Assembly (NCBI RefSeq): GCF_000281045.1 | Contig: NW_008246077.1 | Location: 130,429 to 192,102 of the forward strand | Reading direction: 5' to 3' | DNA length: 61,674 nucleotides | DNA from: Saprolegnia diclina VS20 | Lineage: Eukaryota; Oomycota; Saprolegniomycetes; Saprolegniales; Saprolegniaceae | Part shown: one piece after another, positions 46,442 through 59,218 of the stretch | How the letters are laid out: the number at the start of each line of letters is the position of its first letter | How positions within the stretch are numbered: the first letter of the stretch is position 1 | The notes under the pieces: model-generated | Database searches by the model: none | Told to the model about the DNA's origin: nothing | Seen by the model: the letters and a program-made list of their open reading frames with translations, nothing else | Position numbers and translations under genes: made by a program

Positions 46442-46976
46442 GGCGTCTCGGCATCGAACGCTGCCCGTGTGCGACGGACACTACATCAGTCGCTCGCCGA
46501 GGTCGCTGACGCCTGTCGCCACTGGCTGCATGACCATCGACGCACATAGACTCTGCGCGGCTGGCGCTTGTAGCTTCAGTGTTATGGCATTGCGCGTTTC
46601 CATCCGGCCGCTAGCGGAGCCCGCAGCCTCGCATTGATGCACGAGATTGCAACACCATCGAATGGTCTTGTGCTCAGAAGCGTACTAGTACTAGTACGCT
46701 GAGCTTTAGCGCCGCATTGTCGTGGCGTTGTTGCCACGCACGACGGTGCATAGGTCCTACCACCGTAGCGGCCAGGGCATCCATGCATGGAGCTGCAACC
46801 ATTCCTGCCGCCCATCGTTGTCACCGAGCGCAGTCGCCTGTAGGACGCAGCAGTACGTAGAAGCAATCCCCGTGGACATCGACAGTGGTGCGTCTAGTAG
46901 CTGGGGCGTCGCGCGATCTTTGGGCGCAGTCCCACTTGCGCTTTGTATGTGGCTGGCTTGTCCGGATACCGACGCC
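46442..46976. other. divergent spacer with an 18-bp palindrome
   Basis: No gene was recognised. A perfect 18-bp palindrome built of CTAGTA units occurs at 46681-46698, about 280 bp before the KDM4-like ATG. Function is unknown. Confidence 0.4.
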
Positions 46977-49011
46977 ATGTCGCAGTGGAACCTTGGAAGC
47001 ATGGTGGACGCGCCGGTGTTTCGACCGACGCCAAGTGAGTTTGCGTCCTTCCCGCGCTACATTCGCACGGTCGTCGAGCCGCAGTGCCAAACCATTGGCC
47101 TCTGCAAGGTACATGACGTGGCGCATGTCCTCTCTTTGCCGATTTGCACACATTAGATCGTGCCACCACTCGGGTGGGTCGCGCGCGCGTCTGGCTACGA
47201 CAACGTAGCGTTCGACATCCACACACCGCTGAGCCAGCACGTCGCGGGCAAGAAAGGCGTCTTCAACGTCGACCTCGTCGAGCGCAAGAGCATGACGCTC
47301 GACGCCTTTAAAGCGCTGGCGGTCGCCAAGGATACCGTCACGCATCTTCTCGGTACTCGAGTCATGTTGCGACGACGTCGACATCCGCGACTGTAGACGA
47401 CGACGCCATCGAGCGAGCCTTCTGGAAAGGCCTGCGCCCGACCATGGAGCCGCCAGTATACGGCGCCGACCTCGTGGTAGATACATCGATTGGCGGCAGG
47501 CAGCGGACGCGGTTTCTCGATAGGGCTCGCTCTTTCAAGACGACGCGTTGAGCAACCCTTGGAACGTCAACAACCTCGACACGATCCTGCGCAGCGTGGA
47601 CCTACCCGGCGTCACGCAGGCCATGCTCTACTTTGGCATGTGGCGTGCGATGTTTGCGCTCCATACGGTGCGACTGGTCCACGTCATGCCATATCTAGTC
47701 CGTGTTGTCTGCAGGAAGACATGGATCTGTACAGCATCAACTTTCTACACACGGGGCGGCCCAAGTTTTGGTATGGCATTCCGCCGCAGTCAGGTACGAC
47801 GCTGTACGGCTTGTCCACATCTTGAATGACGTAGTAGCGGCCAAGCTCGAGCGCGTCGCGCAGAGCTTGTTTCCGGAAAAGGACATGACGTGCCATCAGG
47901 TCTCGACACCTCCAATGAACCAACGACTCGACTCGATCTTCGACTGTAGTTTCTGCGCCACAAGACGTCGCTCATTGCGCCGACCAAGCTGCGCGAACAC
48001 AGCGTCCCGTTCTACAAGGTAGCAACAGGTATGCAGGAGCGACGCGGGTGGATGCGGCGCGTAGGTGGTGCAGCGACCCGGCGAGTTTGTGATTACGTTT
48101 CCAGGCAGCTACCACCAAGGCTTCAACATGGGTTCAACCTTCCTCCTTTAGTAGTACGTACTACGACGTGCGGTAGGCTTTAACATTGCCGAATCGGTCA
48201 ACTTTGCGACGCTGCGCTGGGTCGGCCTCGGTCGCGCGGCCAAGGTTCGCATTTGGCGTGCTAAGATCTGAGATCTGAGATCTGACATTTGACATCTGAT
48301 AGCTGTGCCACTGCGTGCCTGGTCAAGTCCGCATCGATCTGGATGCGTTTGTACATAGCATCTTTTCGTCGCCGGGCAGTGACCGCCTCGATGCGGATGC
48401 GTGGGTGCTCCTCTGCAGCTGCGGCGCTTACGCGAGCAGCGCCGATTCGTCCGAGCACGACCTCGTACTGCGTCGTCGCCAGACATGGACGGCTCATGCG
48501 TTTGTATGTAGCAGCCGTCGTTCGAGTGCTCCACGTGCAAAGTGTGGGCCCACCTTGCGTGCGACCATCCGACCTTGCCTGTACACTCGTGACATATCGT
48601 GGTCGATCGACTGAAGCCGATAGGAATAGAGCGATGCCATACCGTCGACGCTCCTGTGTCGGTACTGCCAAACCGCCAGCGACAAAGACCTCGCGCCGCC
48701 GAGCCCGCGCGGACGACCCAAGCGCTTGTGCAAGAAGAAGAATGCAATCATCTCGCTGCGCCGGTCGCCCGAGATGGTCGTCGAGGTGCACACTGCTTCT
48801 TCGGTGGGAGTCGTATGATGATGGGTGCGTTCCATAGGGCAAAGTCGTGGCTGTTGACGGCGCCTTTTTGCGCGTGCGCGTCAAGGGCTGCGCCGACGAC
48901 GAGTGGCTTCGCGCCGACGACCCATCGATTCTCAGCGAGCAGCCGACGGCCAAGAGGTCGCTCGCGTCAGCAGCAGCGTCGCCGGCCAAGCGACGTCGCA
49001 CGTTGAAGTGA
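46977..49011 (+). CDS. KDM4-like histone demethylase: JmjN, JmjC, PHD finger and Tudor-like tail
   Basis: Start at 46977 ([20 protein letters not shown]). The JmjN domain reads [16 protein letters not shown] and [19 protein letters not shown], ending VYGADL. JmjC follows: [40 protein letters not shown] (Fe-binding His and Glu in HTE), [45 protein letters not shown] (third Fe-ligand His) and [13 protein letters not shown]. After [14 protein letters not shown] a PHD-type finger is assembled over three exons: [34 protein letters not shown]. The last exon, [17 protein letters not shown] with [10 protein letters not shown], looks Tudor-like, followed by a basic end at 49011. KDM4 enzymes remove H3K9/K36 methyl groups. 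About ten introns; one contains a short AGATCTG tandem repeat (48261-48284). Confidence 0.9.
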
Positions 49012-49034
49012 TGTAACTCAGATATACAGTCGAC

Positions 49035-50000
49035 TTGCAAAATCTTCGAAGTTGGGATCTCGCCCCACGAGATGCTTTGCACGTGCGCGCACGCTTCCAG
49101 GGGCAGAACGATGGCCTGGCAGACCAACACACTCGCATGAGCAGCGGTAGCGGTAGCGGCAGTCGCTGGGGCCATGCGCCCAACAGCAGCAGCACACACG
49201 CCGTCAATGGCACCGTGAGCCCACATAGTATTGCTGCGGACGCGACGGCAGCCCAGCCCGCTAGCAGCGACGACATTGCGTTTCCTGCGACGCCCGGCGT
49301 GCGGATGGTGCCGTTCGTGGTGCAGCCCACGCTGCACACAACGCTGTGCCTCTCGTCGGCCGACTGCGGTCGCCACCTCGGCTGCTTCCAGCTGCCGTCG
49401 TTCCCGACTTGGTCGCAGTGCCTGCCGCCAGATCCATCGGCGCCCATGACGCCCATCGACGCCACGGATGCGCTGCACGCCTACACGGCGCTGCCCCCCG
49501 ACACTCTAAGTCCTCGGCATGGCTTTTGCCGCGATCACCACAACTGCGGCGACTACTTTGGCGTTGCGCTGGGCTGCACCCTCGCACGCGCCTCGCCCGC
49601 CATGGTGGCTGCCGGCGTCGGCTACTGCGACTGCATTACGACCCCGTGTCCCGTGGCACCGACGCGCTGCGACAGAGCCGGTTGCGTCGGCCACGGTCCC
49701 ATGCGCGACGGCCCGGACGCACGCTGGCGCCAAGCGCCCCTGCGCTGCGTCTTTGACAGCGTCGCGAATACCTCCGTGTGCCAGAGTGACAACAGCGTTG
49801 CGCCGATACCGACGGGTGGTCCGACAGCGTACAAGCCAGCGGTCATTGGGTTCTCGGACGAATTGCCGTCGGTGCAGTTTGCTGCTGGGGCGACGGTACT
49901 CGTCCTCCTCGGCGCCCTCGGTGTTCTCATTGTCGCCGTCTTCCGCGCCAACCAACTGCGATCGACAGCGTTGCCGTCATCGGTCCACGAGAAAAGATGA
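49035..50000 (+). CDS. cysteine-rich single-pass membrane protein, unknown
   Basis: The frame opens at an ATG at 49035, only 23 bp after the KDM4 stop; MSSGSGSGSRWGHA at 49137 is an alternative and a spliced upstream signal peptide cannot be excluded, since neither start gives one. The body is rich in Cys, Pro and Thr: TTLCLSSADCGRHLGCFQLP, HGFCRDHHNCGDYFGVALGC, GYCDCITTPCPVAPTRCDRA. Possible N-glycosylation sites (NSSS, NGTV, NTSV) are present. Near the C-terminus, ATVLVLLGALGVLIVAVF is a transmembrane helix followed by a short basic tail (RANQLRSTALPSSVHEKR), giving a type I topology. No family is recognised. It probably sits in the plasma membrane with the Cys-rich part outside. Confidence 0.55.
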   Translation: MQNLRSWDLAPRDALHVRARFQGQNDGLADQHTRMSSGSGSGSRWGHAPNSSSTHAVNGTVSPHSIAADATAAQPASSDDIAFPATPGVRMVPFVVQPTLHTTLCLSSADCGRHLGCFQLPSFPTWSQCLPPDPSAPMTPIDATDALHAYTALPPDTLSPRHGFCRDHHNCGDYFGVALGCTLARASPAMVAAGVGYCDCITTPCPVAPTRCDRAGCVGHGPMRDGPDARWRQAPLRCVFDSVANTSVCQSDNSVAPIPTGGPTAYKPAVIGFSDELPSVQFAAGATVLVLLGALGVLIVAVFRANQLRSTALPSSVHEKR

Positions 50001-50059
50001 TTTCGCGTCGTGTCGTCGTCGTATGTATATACTCGTTCTGCAAGGTCGTAAGCGGATGC

Positions 50060-52030
<1,971 letters not shown>

Positions 52031-52410
52031 GCGTCTGCCAGTCGCCAAGACGGATTTTATACCCAAAACGGACCAAGCCCCCGCCGCTCTTTTTATTACT
52101 TCCGCGTTCCATATGGCGCTTTGTATGGCGTGCGCGCTGGCGACAAGGAATAAATTAAAATTGCCCACCGAATCCTCCGGCCGCGGCCGCCGACGGTCGT
52201 GTTCTCAGCATGAGAACAGCAACGGGATGGCTCATGGGGCGCCCATCGCATGCGCTCCCGGTAGAAATCCTGCAGCAATCCGGCGCAGTCCGTAATGCAT
52301 CTGCAACAGTGGCATGTCACGCTGGCAACGTCAGGCGACCGTAGCTGCCTCCACAAGACAAATGGCAGTGTTGCATGGATTGGCCCTTCCATTGCAAGTG
52401 CAAGATGGTG
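52031..52410. other. intergenic, nothing specific seen
   Basis: This 380-bp gap lies between the SNF1 kinase start and the stop of the F-box/LRR-like gene. One ATTGG sits near 52379. No other element was noticed. Confidence 0.4.
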
Positions 52411-53967
52411 CTACTGCGGTACGTCTTGGCACAGGTGCTCGGCGATAGCGAGCACCTCGTGGTACTCGCGACTCGGGTCCACGTCGGTCTCGGAGGCAAA
52501 GAGATCCAAATACACCCAGCGAACGTTGCTGGCGACGAGCTGCTGGAAGAGCGACACGAGGTCCAGCATCGAGAACGCGTGCTCGTGAAAGGCGACCCGC
52601 GAGAGCGCCGGCGACGCCTGCAATAGGCGGAGCAGCGTCGTGACCTGCGCCGTATCGCTCACAAAGTCGACCACGAGCTCTTCGAGATGGAGCATGTGCG
52701 TCAGCGCCGCTGCGAGAAGCTCGAGGTCGCTGACGTAGCAGAGCGCCAAGTAGGTCAAGCTACCTTGCGTCGTGGCGAGCGCGTGGAAGAGCGAGGCCTC
52801 GACGGGGTTGACGAGACTCACGGCGCCGCCGTCGAGCGTGAGGCCAACGTCAAGGCGCAAGCGCTGGAGCTGCGGCAAGGCGTGCAGGCCGACCACCATG
52901 CTGTTCCACTCGAGAAGATCTTTAAACTGGATGCCATCGAGATGCAGACGCGATAACGTCCGCAGCTGTGCCAGCGTGGCCCACAAGAGCTGCCAGCTGT
53001 CCTGGGACAAGCGCACAAGCTGCAGATTGAGGGCCGTGAGCCGCGACGTGGCAAGCACCTGCGCGAAGAGCGCCATGGTCGCGTCATTGAGCTGGAGCGG
53101 AAACAGCTTGATGCATCGGAGCGATGCCGGGAAGCGGTGGCCCGCGAGCGGCTGCGTCACAAACAGCGTCATAAAGACGTCCGAGATGCCGCGGAAGTGG
53201 ACCTTCTGCAGCGTTGGGCAGTGGTGCAACGCGCGGCAGAGGACGCGACTCGCGTCGCACAGGAGCTGGAAGCCTTCGAGGTAAAGGCGCTCGATTGGGT
53301 GGGTCTCAATGTACGTGGCCAGCTTGAGGACGACCGAGGTTGGGCACGCCGTCGTGGGATCATACGCACTCACGATGCGGAGGCAACGGCAGTTGATGTG
53401 CACGATCGCATCCAAGATCATATCGAGCTCGCGAACGTCCATGAGCGGGCTCCAGCGCAGCGTCAAGCGCTCCATCGCATCGGGGAGGTAAGTGAGGAAG
53501 GTGCAGACGCGCGCGATGGGAAATGTCGTTGGAAAGAGCATGAGCTCCAGCGACGCAATGCGCTCGCAGAGTGCAAGCCCCGCTCGGAAGCAGTCTTCGT
53601 ACGGCAGCAAGAGCGCGATGTGAATCTTGGTCGACGGCAGCACGATGCGCTCGATCGTCGGGAGGAAGTCGGGCGACGTGATCTGAACCGCCTGGAAGAT
53701 CGGGACTGCGTCGCGGAGCAGGGGGATGATCGTCCCAGGGGTTACGAAGCGAATATGGAGAACCGGCCAGAGCTCGCATGCACTGTACGTGTACCGCAGA
53801 GCAAGGAGGCTCGAGAGCGCGGGGCCGAGGACCCGGCGTGGTAGCGCCCGCAGGAGGCGGAAGACGCGCGTCGGCTCTGCGATGTACTGGACGATGAGCT
53901 GGAGGAGCTCTGGGGCGAGGGCGCCATGTTCACAGCGCCCGCGGGAGGAAGCCTCTTGGACTTGCAT
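52411..53967 (-). CDS. F-box/LRR-like protein
   Basis: A single exon encodes 518 residues from MQVQEASSRGRCEHGALAPE. The start contains a degenerate F-box-like segment, LAPELLQLIVQYIAEPTRVF with RLLRALPRRV. The rest has irregular leucine-rich repeats: LPDAMERLTLRWSPLMDVRE, THPIERLYLEGFQLLCDASR, SRLTALNLQLVRLSQDSW, QLRTLSRLHLDGIQF, LPQLQRLRLDVGLTLDGG, HMLHLEELVVDFVSDTAQ. This resembles large oomycete families of F-box or LRR proteins with no assigned substrate. If the F-box is real, it would link to an SCF ubiquitin ligase. No intron is needed, and the frame is intact. Annotation as LRR is reasonably safe; the F-box is uncertain. Confidence 0.6.
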   Translation of the reverse strand: MQVQEASSRGRCEHGALAPELLQLIVQYIAEPTRVFRLLRALPRRVLGPALSSLLALRYTYSACELWPVLHIRFVTPGTIIPLLRDAVPIFQAVQITSPDFLPTIERIVLPSTKIHIALLLPYEDCFRAGLALCERIASLELMLFPTTFPIARVCTFLTYLPDAMERLTLRWSPLMDVRELDMILDAIVHINCRCLRIVSAYDPTTACPTSVVLKLATYIETHPIERLYLEGFQLLCDASRVLCRALHHCPTLQKVHFRGISDVFMTLFVTQPLAGHRFPASLRCIKLFPLQLNDATMALFAQVLATSRLTALNLQLVRLSQDSWQLLWATLAQLRTLSRLHLDGIQFKDLLEWNSMVVGLHALPQLQRLRLDVGLTLDGGAVSLVNPVEASLFHALATTQGSLTYLALCYVSDLELLAAALTHMLHLEELVVDFVSDTAQVTTLLRLLQASPALSRVAFHEHAFSMLDLVSLFQQLVASNVRWVYLDLFASETDVDPSREYHEVLAIAEHLCQDVPQ

Positions 53968-55165
53968 CTTCCTCTTGGCTCGAGGGAGGAATCGCGGTCT
54001 TGGCCATCGCGTACGTCCAGGAGAAAATCCAAGCGATCTAAAAATAGATCGCCAACAAGATTAATTGTGAGAGGTACTGTGGATATCGATTGCCTTCAAA
54101 ACAAGATGCGAATAATACCTGTATCATTTTATACGCTATGCCATTTGAACGTCGTTCGATGACATGTATGACTGTTAATCTTCCTTGTTGTAAGAGGCAA
54201 GCAACTGTGGTTTACGGCAACTGGCTTGGTCATTTGCGCAACATAGCCACGATTTGTGGTGATAGCAGGTGCGCCTTTGTGCACAGATTTGTCGTGAAGG
54301 TTTGGTCACGTCCATGTTTAACATGCGAAGCATACGTCAGCGCTCGACGATGCGAGCCATTTGTGGTCATAAAAGTACCATCGGCGGCGCGAAAACGCTG
54401 CATGAGAAACGTGGTCAGCGCACTAGTCTTTGGGGCATAGAATCCAGCCACTGGAATTATACGCAGCCGGGTGCACGCACCTGCCCGCTGCAGCCGTCGT
54501 GCAAGCGCACAAGCGGTCGTTTCGAGTCATCTCTATCGCATGCAGCTTACCAACCATCCGCGACGATCTGGGCGGCAAAACCCTTGCTCACGTTGGACTA
54601 CTACCGGTCCTCGTTCGCTGCATTCAAGAAGCGTCGGAGCATCCAATCACGGACCTCATCGGCGACGTCGAAAGGCACATCCCAAAGAAATGCTGCACCC
54701 AAGTCGGGTCGCGTTGCATTTCAAAGCACGGACGCATCCAACACAAAATGGCGGGTACTTCCCGGTGTCGCCACTGCCTTCCATCATCCCATGACTGAAG
54801 CGGCTCCATGCAGCGCCACGAGGCAGCATCGTCCAGCGTTTCTCCATGCAAAAGTACCAGGTGGCATCGTCATGGGATAGTCAATGGCACGGTACTGCAG
54901 CCAATCCGTGTTCGATGACGCAGGCAAGCTGGCGCGCCGCGAGGCAAAAATGACCCAATAGGCAGCCGCTGGCTTTGTATCCGGATACGCCGCCGTCGCC
55001 TCTGCATTCCATTATAATGACTATTTTAATGCATCATGTGCGATATGTCATACAAATTATAGTATAATAAATGTCCCATGGACGGAAATATTATTGTATT
55101 TTTATTCCAACGCACAAACTTGGGGATCTTCCTCGCCATTTTTCAATTTCCCTCGAAACCCCAAG
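53968..55165. other. long intergenic region, no gene recognised
   Basis: About 1.2 kb without a confident gene. A minus-strand frame at 54230-54451 (MAGFYAPKTSALTTFLMQRF...) and others at 54430-54880 look moderately coding but resemble no family I know. The stretch 55010-55090 is very AT-rich, and 54030-54160 is AT-richer than the flanks. PGAM promoter elements should lie near its end. Confidence 0.4.
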
Positions 55166-55987
55166 ATGGCCAAGTACCAAATCGTGTTGATCCGCCACGG
55201 CGAGTCGCAGTGGAACGTCGACAACAAGTTCACGGGCTGGCATGACGTCCCGCTCTCGGCCAAGGGTACGACCATCGCTCCATGAAGGCGATAGCTCATG
55301 GCGCATGTAGGCGAGCAGGAGTCGCACGACGCCGGCAAGGCCTTGAAGGCCGCGGGCTTCAGCTTCGACCAGGCCTACACGTCGGTGCTCAAGCGCGCGA
55401 TCAAGACGTGCTGGAACACGCTCGAGGAACTCGACCTCATGTGGATCCCGGTCACGCGCTCGTGGAAGCTCAACGAGCGCCACTACGGTGCGCTCCAGGG
55501 CCTGAACAAGCAGGACACGGTCGCCAAGTACGGCATTGACCAGGTCATGGTGTGGCGCCGCAGCTATGCGATCCCGCCGCCGGCCCTTGAAGAGTCGAGC
55601 GAGTACTACCCGGGTAACGACCCCAAGTACGCCGACGTGCCCCGCGAGGAGCTCCCGTTCACCGAGTCGCTCGCGACGACCAAGGTCCGCGTCGTGCCGT
55701 ACTGGAACGACGTGATTGTGCCCGCGATCAAGGAAGGCAAGAAGATTGTCATCGTCGCCCACGGCAACTCGCTCCGTGCGCTCGTCCAGCACTTGGACAA
55801 CATCTCGGAGGACACGATCACGGGCCTCAACATCCCGACGGGCGTCCCGCTCGTGTACGACCTCGACGAGAACTTCGTCCCGGTCCAGCACGAGTTGGCC
55901 ATTGCGCCCCTGTCCGGCCACTACGTCGGCAACCAGGACGAGATCCGTGCTCGCATTGCCGGTGTCGCCAACCAGACCAAGGCATAG
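55166..55987 (+). CDS. 2,3-bisphosphoglycerate-dependent phosphoglycerate mutase
   Basis: Glycolytic enzyme interconverting 3- and 2-phosphoglycerate. Two exons, 55166-55265 and 55311-55987, give 258 residues. The start [20 protein letters not shown] has the phosphohistidine RHGE motif; [15 protein letters not shown] joins over the 45-bp intron to [12 protein letters not shown]. Other conserved parts: [40 protein letters not shown], and the second catalytic His in [17 protein letters not shown], then [16 protein letters not shown]. Length and all active-site residues fit the dPGM type, in contrast to the cofactor-independent form found in plants. No signal peptide; cytosolic enzyme. Very confident. 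Confidence 0.97.
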
Positions 55988-56117
55988 ATCGTGTTGTCCG
56001 TATCCACTTCATCCATTTTGCTTTCTGTCCATCTCTTGTTTGCACACCTTTGCAGCTTCACGTGATCAACCCCAAGCGGACAACGAGAACTCATTTGCCT
56101 GCTTTACACGACGTCGC

Positions 56118-57844
56118 TCACAAGTCGGTGCTGCAGAGCTCGTCGACAAAGTCGTTGGACAAAATATGGTGCGGGTCCCACTCGTTGCGCAGTGCGCGGT
56201 ACGCGTGCAGCGGGAAGCGGCTGCGGAGTCGGTCCTTGAGAACATGGCGCTCCAACACGCTGCGGGGCGCAAACTCGAGCTTGGCCCAGTGCTCAGTCGC
56301 ACCGTACGGCGCCATGACGTCTTCAAAGACCTTGGAGTAGTCGACGAACGCGTCCTTGATCGCGTCGAGCGACGGCGACGCTTCGTGCAGATAGTAGATG
56401 ATGCCGACCCACGAAAACACTTGGTTGTGCAGCGGCGACGACGCCGGGCTCATGACCGCACGGCTGCTCGCGGTCCAGCGCTGCTCGATGGGCGTGTGCG
56501 CAGGAATCTGGTCGCGCTCGATGCGGGCGAGGAGGTCTTCCATGAACGTCAGGTCCGACCCGTCCGCGGACGGAAACGCGACTTCCGACACAAGCTGCTG
56601 GCCGCCGCAGTCAAAGCCAATGACATCGTCGGAGAGCGCGACGCGCGATCCCTGGCTCTTTTCCCAAAAGCTCACTTCGGTCTCATTCACGCGCGCAATG
56701 TACCGGGCGTTGAGCGGGTCGAGCGCGTACAGCGAGTCGCGGAGCTGGGTGAAGCGCCAGTTGACGTGGTCCGGGTCCGGCACGGTCGCGACTTGCTTGT
56801 ACAACGCCCGGAGCTCTTCGAGACGGTACTCGACATCGTCCGAGACGGGCGAGCCAACATGCGACCCTTCCGTGTACGGCTTGCACGTGACGACGACGAC
56901 CTTGTCTGTGTACGGCAGCCACATGTAGCGCAAATGCTGGTTCTCGACGAGCAGCGACGCGTGCACCTTCTTGAGCTCCGAGAGCGAGTACAAGGTCGTC
57001 GTCTCGAGGAGCTTGTGCATCGGCACGCACTGCAACGTGAGCTTGGTTACGACGCCGAGGCCACCGAGACCGCACTTGGCGAGCTGGAAGCGCGGGTCCG
57101 ACGGGTCGTCGAGCGTCAAAAGGCCTTGCGACGGCGTCAGAATCTCCATCGACACGATCTGCTCTTCCATGGGCGGGATGGCGGCGCCCGTGCCGTGGCA
57201 CCCAGCCTGCGTGACGCCCGCTATGCTCTGCTCGCGAATCGACGCGACGTTTTTGAGCGTAAGCCCGTGGGTGCTATATAGGTTCAGTACTAAGGACACG
57301 CGCGCAGTGCAAGGAGAACGTACCGCAAGTGCGAGAGCAGGTCGCCGACGACTACGCCACTTTCGATCGTCACTTGCTTCTTCGCGGTGTCAACGTGCAA
57401 AATACGGTCAAACGCGCTCATGGTGAGGATTGAGGCGTCCGAGAAGCCAAGACCGTTCGGACTGACGCCCGAGCCCATGCAGCGCAGCTTTTTCTGCTGC
57501 GCATGGTGCGCCGCGACTACGACCATGCATCATGATGACCTTTCGCCTCGTCAATGGCTCAATGTACCAATGTCGATAAGCTCCTTGAGCGACTCGGGGT
57601 GGTAGACCTTGGTGGGGTGGCACGAGTGCGTCGCCGACCAATTGGTGAAGACCGCGTCGTCGCTCTCGAGGGAGGTGACTGCCATCGCCGACCCCAGCAG
57701 GCCGGCAGCACCGCCGAGGCCAAGCGCCAAGGCGCGGCCCATCGTCATGCTTGGGCGAGCAGGTCGCTTGGTGAGCGGCGTCGCGTTGGTGCCATGGAGG
57801 CGGCGCAGGAGGCGCTGGGCGAGCTTGGCGCGGGAGGTGAACAT
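56118..57844 (-). CDS. GLDH: L-galactono-1,4-lactone dehydrogenase, mitochondrial (plant type)
   Basis: Catalyses the last step of the plant-type vitamin C pathway, passing electrons to cytochrome c. The N-terminus MFTSRAKLAQRLLRRLHGTN with TKRPARPS is Arg-rich without acids, a mitochondrial presequence, followed by a hydrophobic span LALGLGGAAGLLGSAMAV. Three exons: the first ends ELIDI; the second has HHAQQKKLRCMGSGVSPNG and FDRILHVDTAKKQVTIESG; the third begins THGLTLKNVASIREQ and GCHGTGAAIPP, then GLGGLGVVTKLTLQCVP, LRYMWLPYTDKVVVVTC, LRDSLYALDPLNARYIARVN, VIGFDCGGQQLVSE, PIEQRWTASSRA, FSWVGIIYYLHEA, HWAKLEFAPR and DPHHILSNDFV. It follows plant GLDH through the whole length. The His used for covalent FAD in animal GULO is absent (GSGVSPNG), as in plants. 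Confidence 0.94.
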
Positions 57845-58870
57845 CCAGGTCCTTCTTTCTCGGTGAGTGCTCGAAGATTGCGGTCACCATGAAAAAACCT
57901 GTCTTTTCAAATACACCAGCCGGTCGTGCCAAATATGCAATATGCGAGGTTTCAAATATCCCAAGAGAGTCTCAATCCGAGGCCAGTCAAGGGTCTAGTG
58001 CTGATAGGTGCCCCAAGCTACTTACTTTGGCTACTCGGCGTGGAGCTTGCCTTTGCGCCGGGTATCTGCACTGGAGTATACATCGTCGCTTGCGTACAAC
58101 CAAGCAAGTGTATGTCGAAACGGAAAGTTCAGCCAACCACTCTGGCGACGGACGAGGCGAGCTTGCCACCTCGAGTGACTCATACCATCTAATTAATGCA
58201 GTAATACCAACAGAGCAGCACGCAATCCTACGATGTAAGGGGGAGCTGCATCCTCCGACAACGAACACGACGAACGCTTCTGCATCTGCGCCGTTCTTTC
58301 GAGACGTCTCGCAGCCGGGTTCGATCTCGCCGTCCGCTTTCCGGCGAGGTGCCCCTTGTGCGGTACTAATGGTGATCTCACCAGTGCCGTGTTGACATTG
58401 CCTGTACCATTTGTGAGATAAGCGAGGTCGCCGCTTCGTAGTACCAATCAGCCGTGCCGATCCTATCTCGGCGCCGCCGCCCGTAATGGGCTACTCCTAA
58501 CAACCTCGAATGTTGTGCTCAATTACTCGCATGTGTGCTCCACGTCGGTTTTCGCGCGATTCATCACGTCCTTGTGACTTGAGTGATTTGTGCTGCAGCA
58601 GCGGCGTCTTATCGACTGGTCGGTGGGATGAGGGCCATGTTGCATTGGGTTGCTGGCGCCAAGGTGGTTTCGCGGACGACCACAACTATCATGGCCGCGG
58701 TGCAAGCGCATACAAAGAGCGAGTGAGAAGAGGCAGTAATGGCGTGGCTGGCCGGGAGAGAAGCTCGATTTGGTCAAGTCTTGCATACAAACTCCAAGAG
58801 AGCGCCTGGCGGGTGCAAAGAACCAAGCCCCGCCGTGTGAGTAATTGGTCGTGTTCATGGACATTGGCCG
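57845..58870. other. intergenic, no gene recognised
   Basis: This 1-kb spacer between divergent genes (GLDH minus, small acidic protein plus) contains short unsupported frames only. It should contain both promoters. Confidence 0.4.
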
Positions 58871-59218
58871 ATGCCATTTCGCAAGTTGCTCCCGACTCGA
58901 GACAGCAAGATGCGTGCCCGGTCCAAGTCGGTCGCGAGCATGGCCGAGTACTTTGACGACGACGACGACGTGCGCTCGTCCTGCAGCAGCGCGCGCTCGA
59001 GCACGATGCGCCTCACCTTGGTCGAAGACCTCCTCCTCGAGGACGACGAGAACGACGACGACGTGCCACGCGTCCGCCGGTGCAGCCACGGCAAGCGCAT
59101 TAGCTTTGACGACGACGTCAAGATCGAGACGATCCCGAGCCGCGACTCGCTCGACGAAGCCACCAAGAAGACGCTGTGGTACACACACGACGAGTTCCTC
59201 CGAATGCAGGAGGGCTAA
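58871..59218 (+). CDS. small acidic protein, unknown function
   Basis: A single exon encodes 115 residues from MPFRKLLPTRDSKMRARSKS; starts at 58913 (MRARSK) or 58940 (MAEYF) are possible. It contains acidic runs (EYFDDDDDVR and LLLEDDENDDD), a basic island (CSHGKRISFDDDVKIETIPS), and a C-terminal phrase KTLWYTHDEFLRMQEG. The end resembles short uncharacterised oomycete proteins with an LWY...EF motif, but I cannot assign a function. No membrane or signal segment is visible. Good codon texture and an intact frame support a real gene. Confidence 0.55.
   Translation: MPFRKLLPTRDSKMRARSKSVASMAEYFDDDDDVRSSCSSARSSTMRLTLVEDLLLEDDENDDDVPRVRRCSHGKRISFDDDVKIETIPSRDSLDEATKKTLWYTHDEFLRMQEG

Noticed and set aside
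48261-48299. AGATCTG tandem repeat as a possible regulatory or CRISPR-like array
   Set aside because: Only about three units inside a KDM4 intron; it is a simple microsatellite with no spacers.
58300-58345. Second tRNA-like GGTTCGATC motif
   Set aside because: The arms do not pair and no cloverleaf can be formed.
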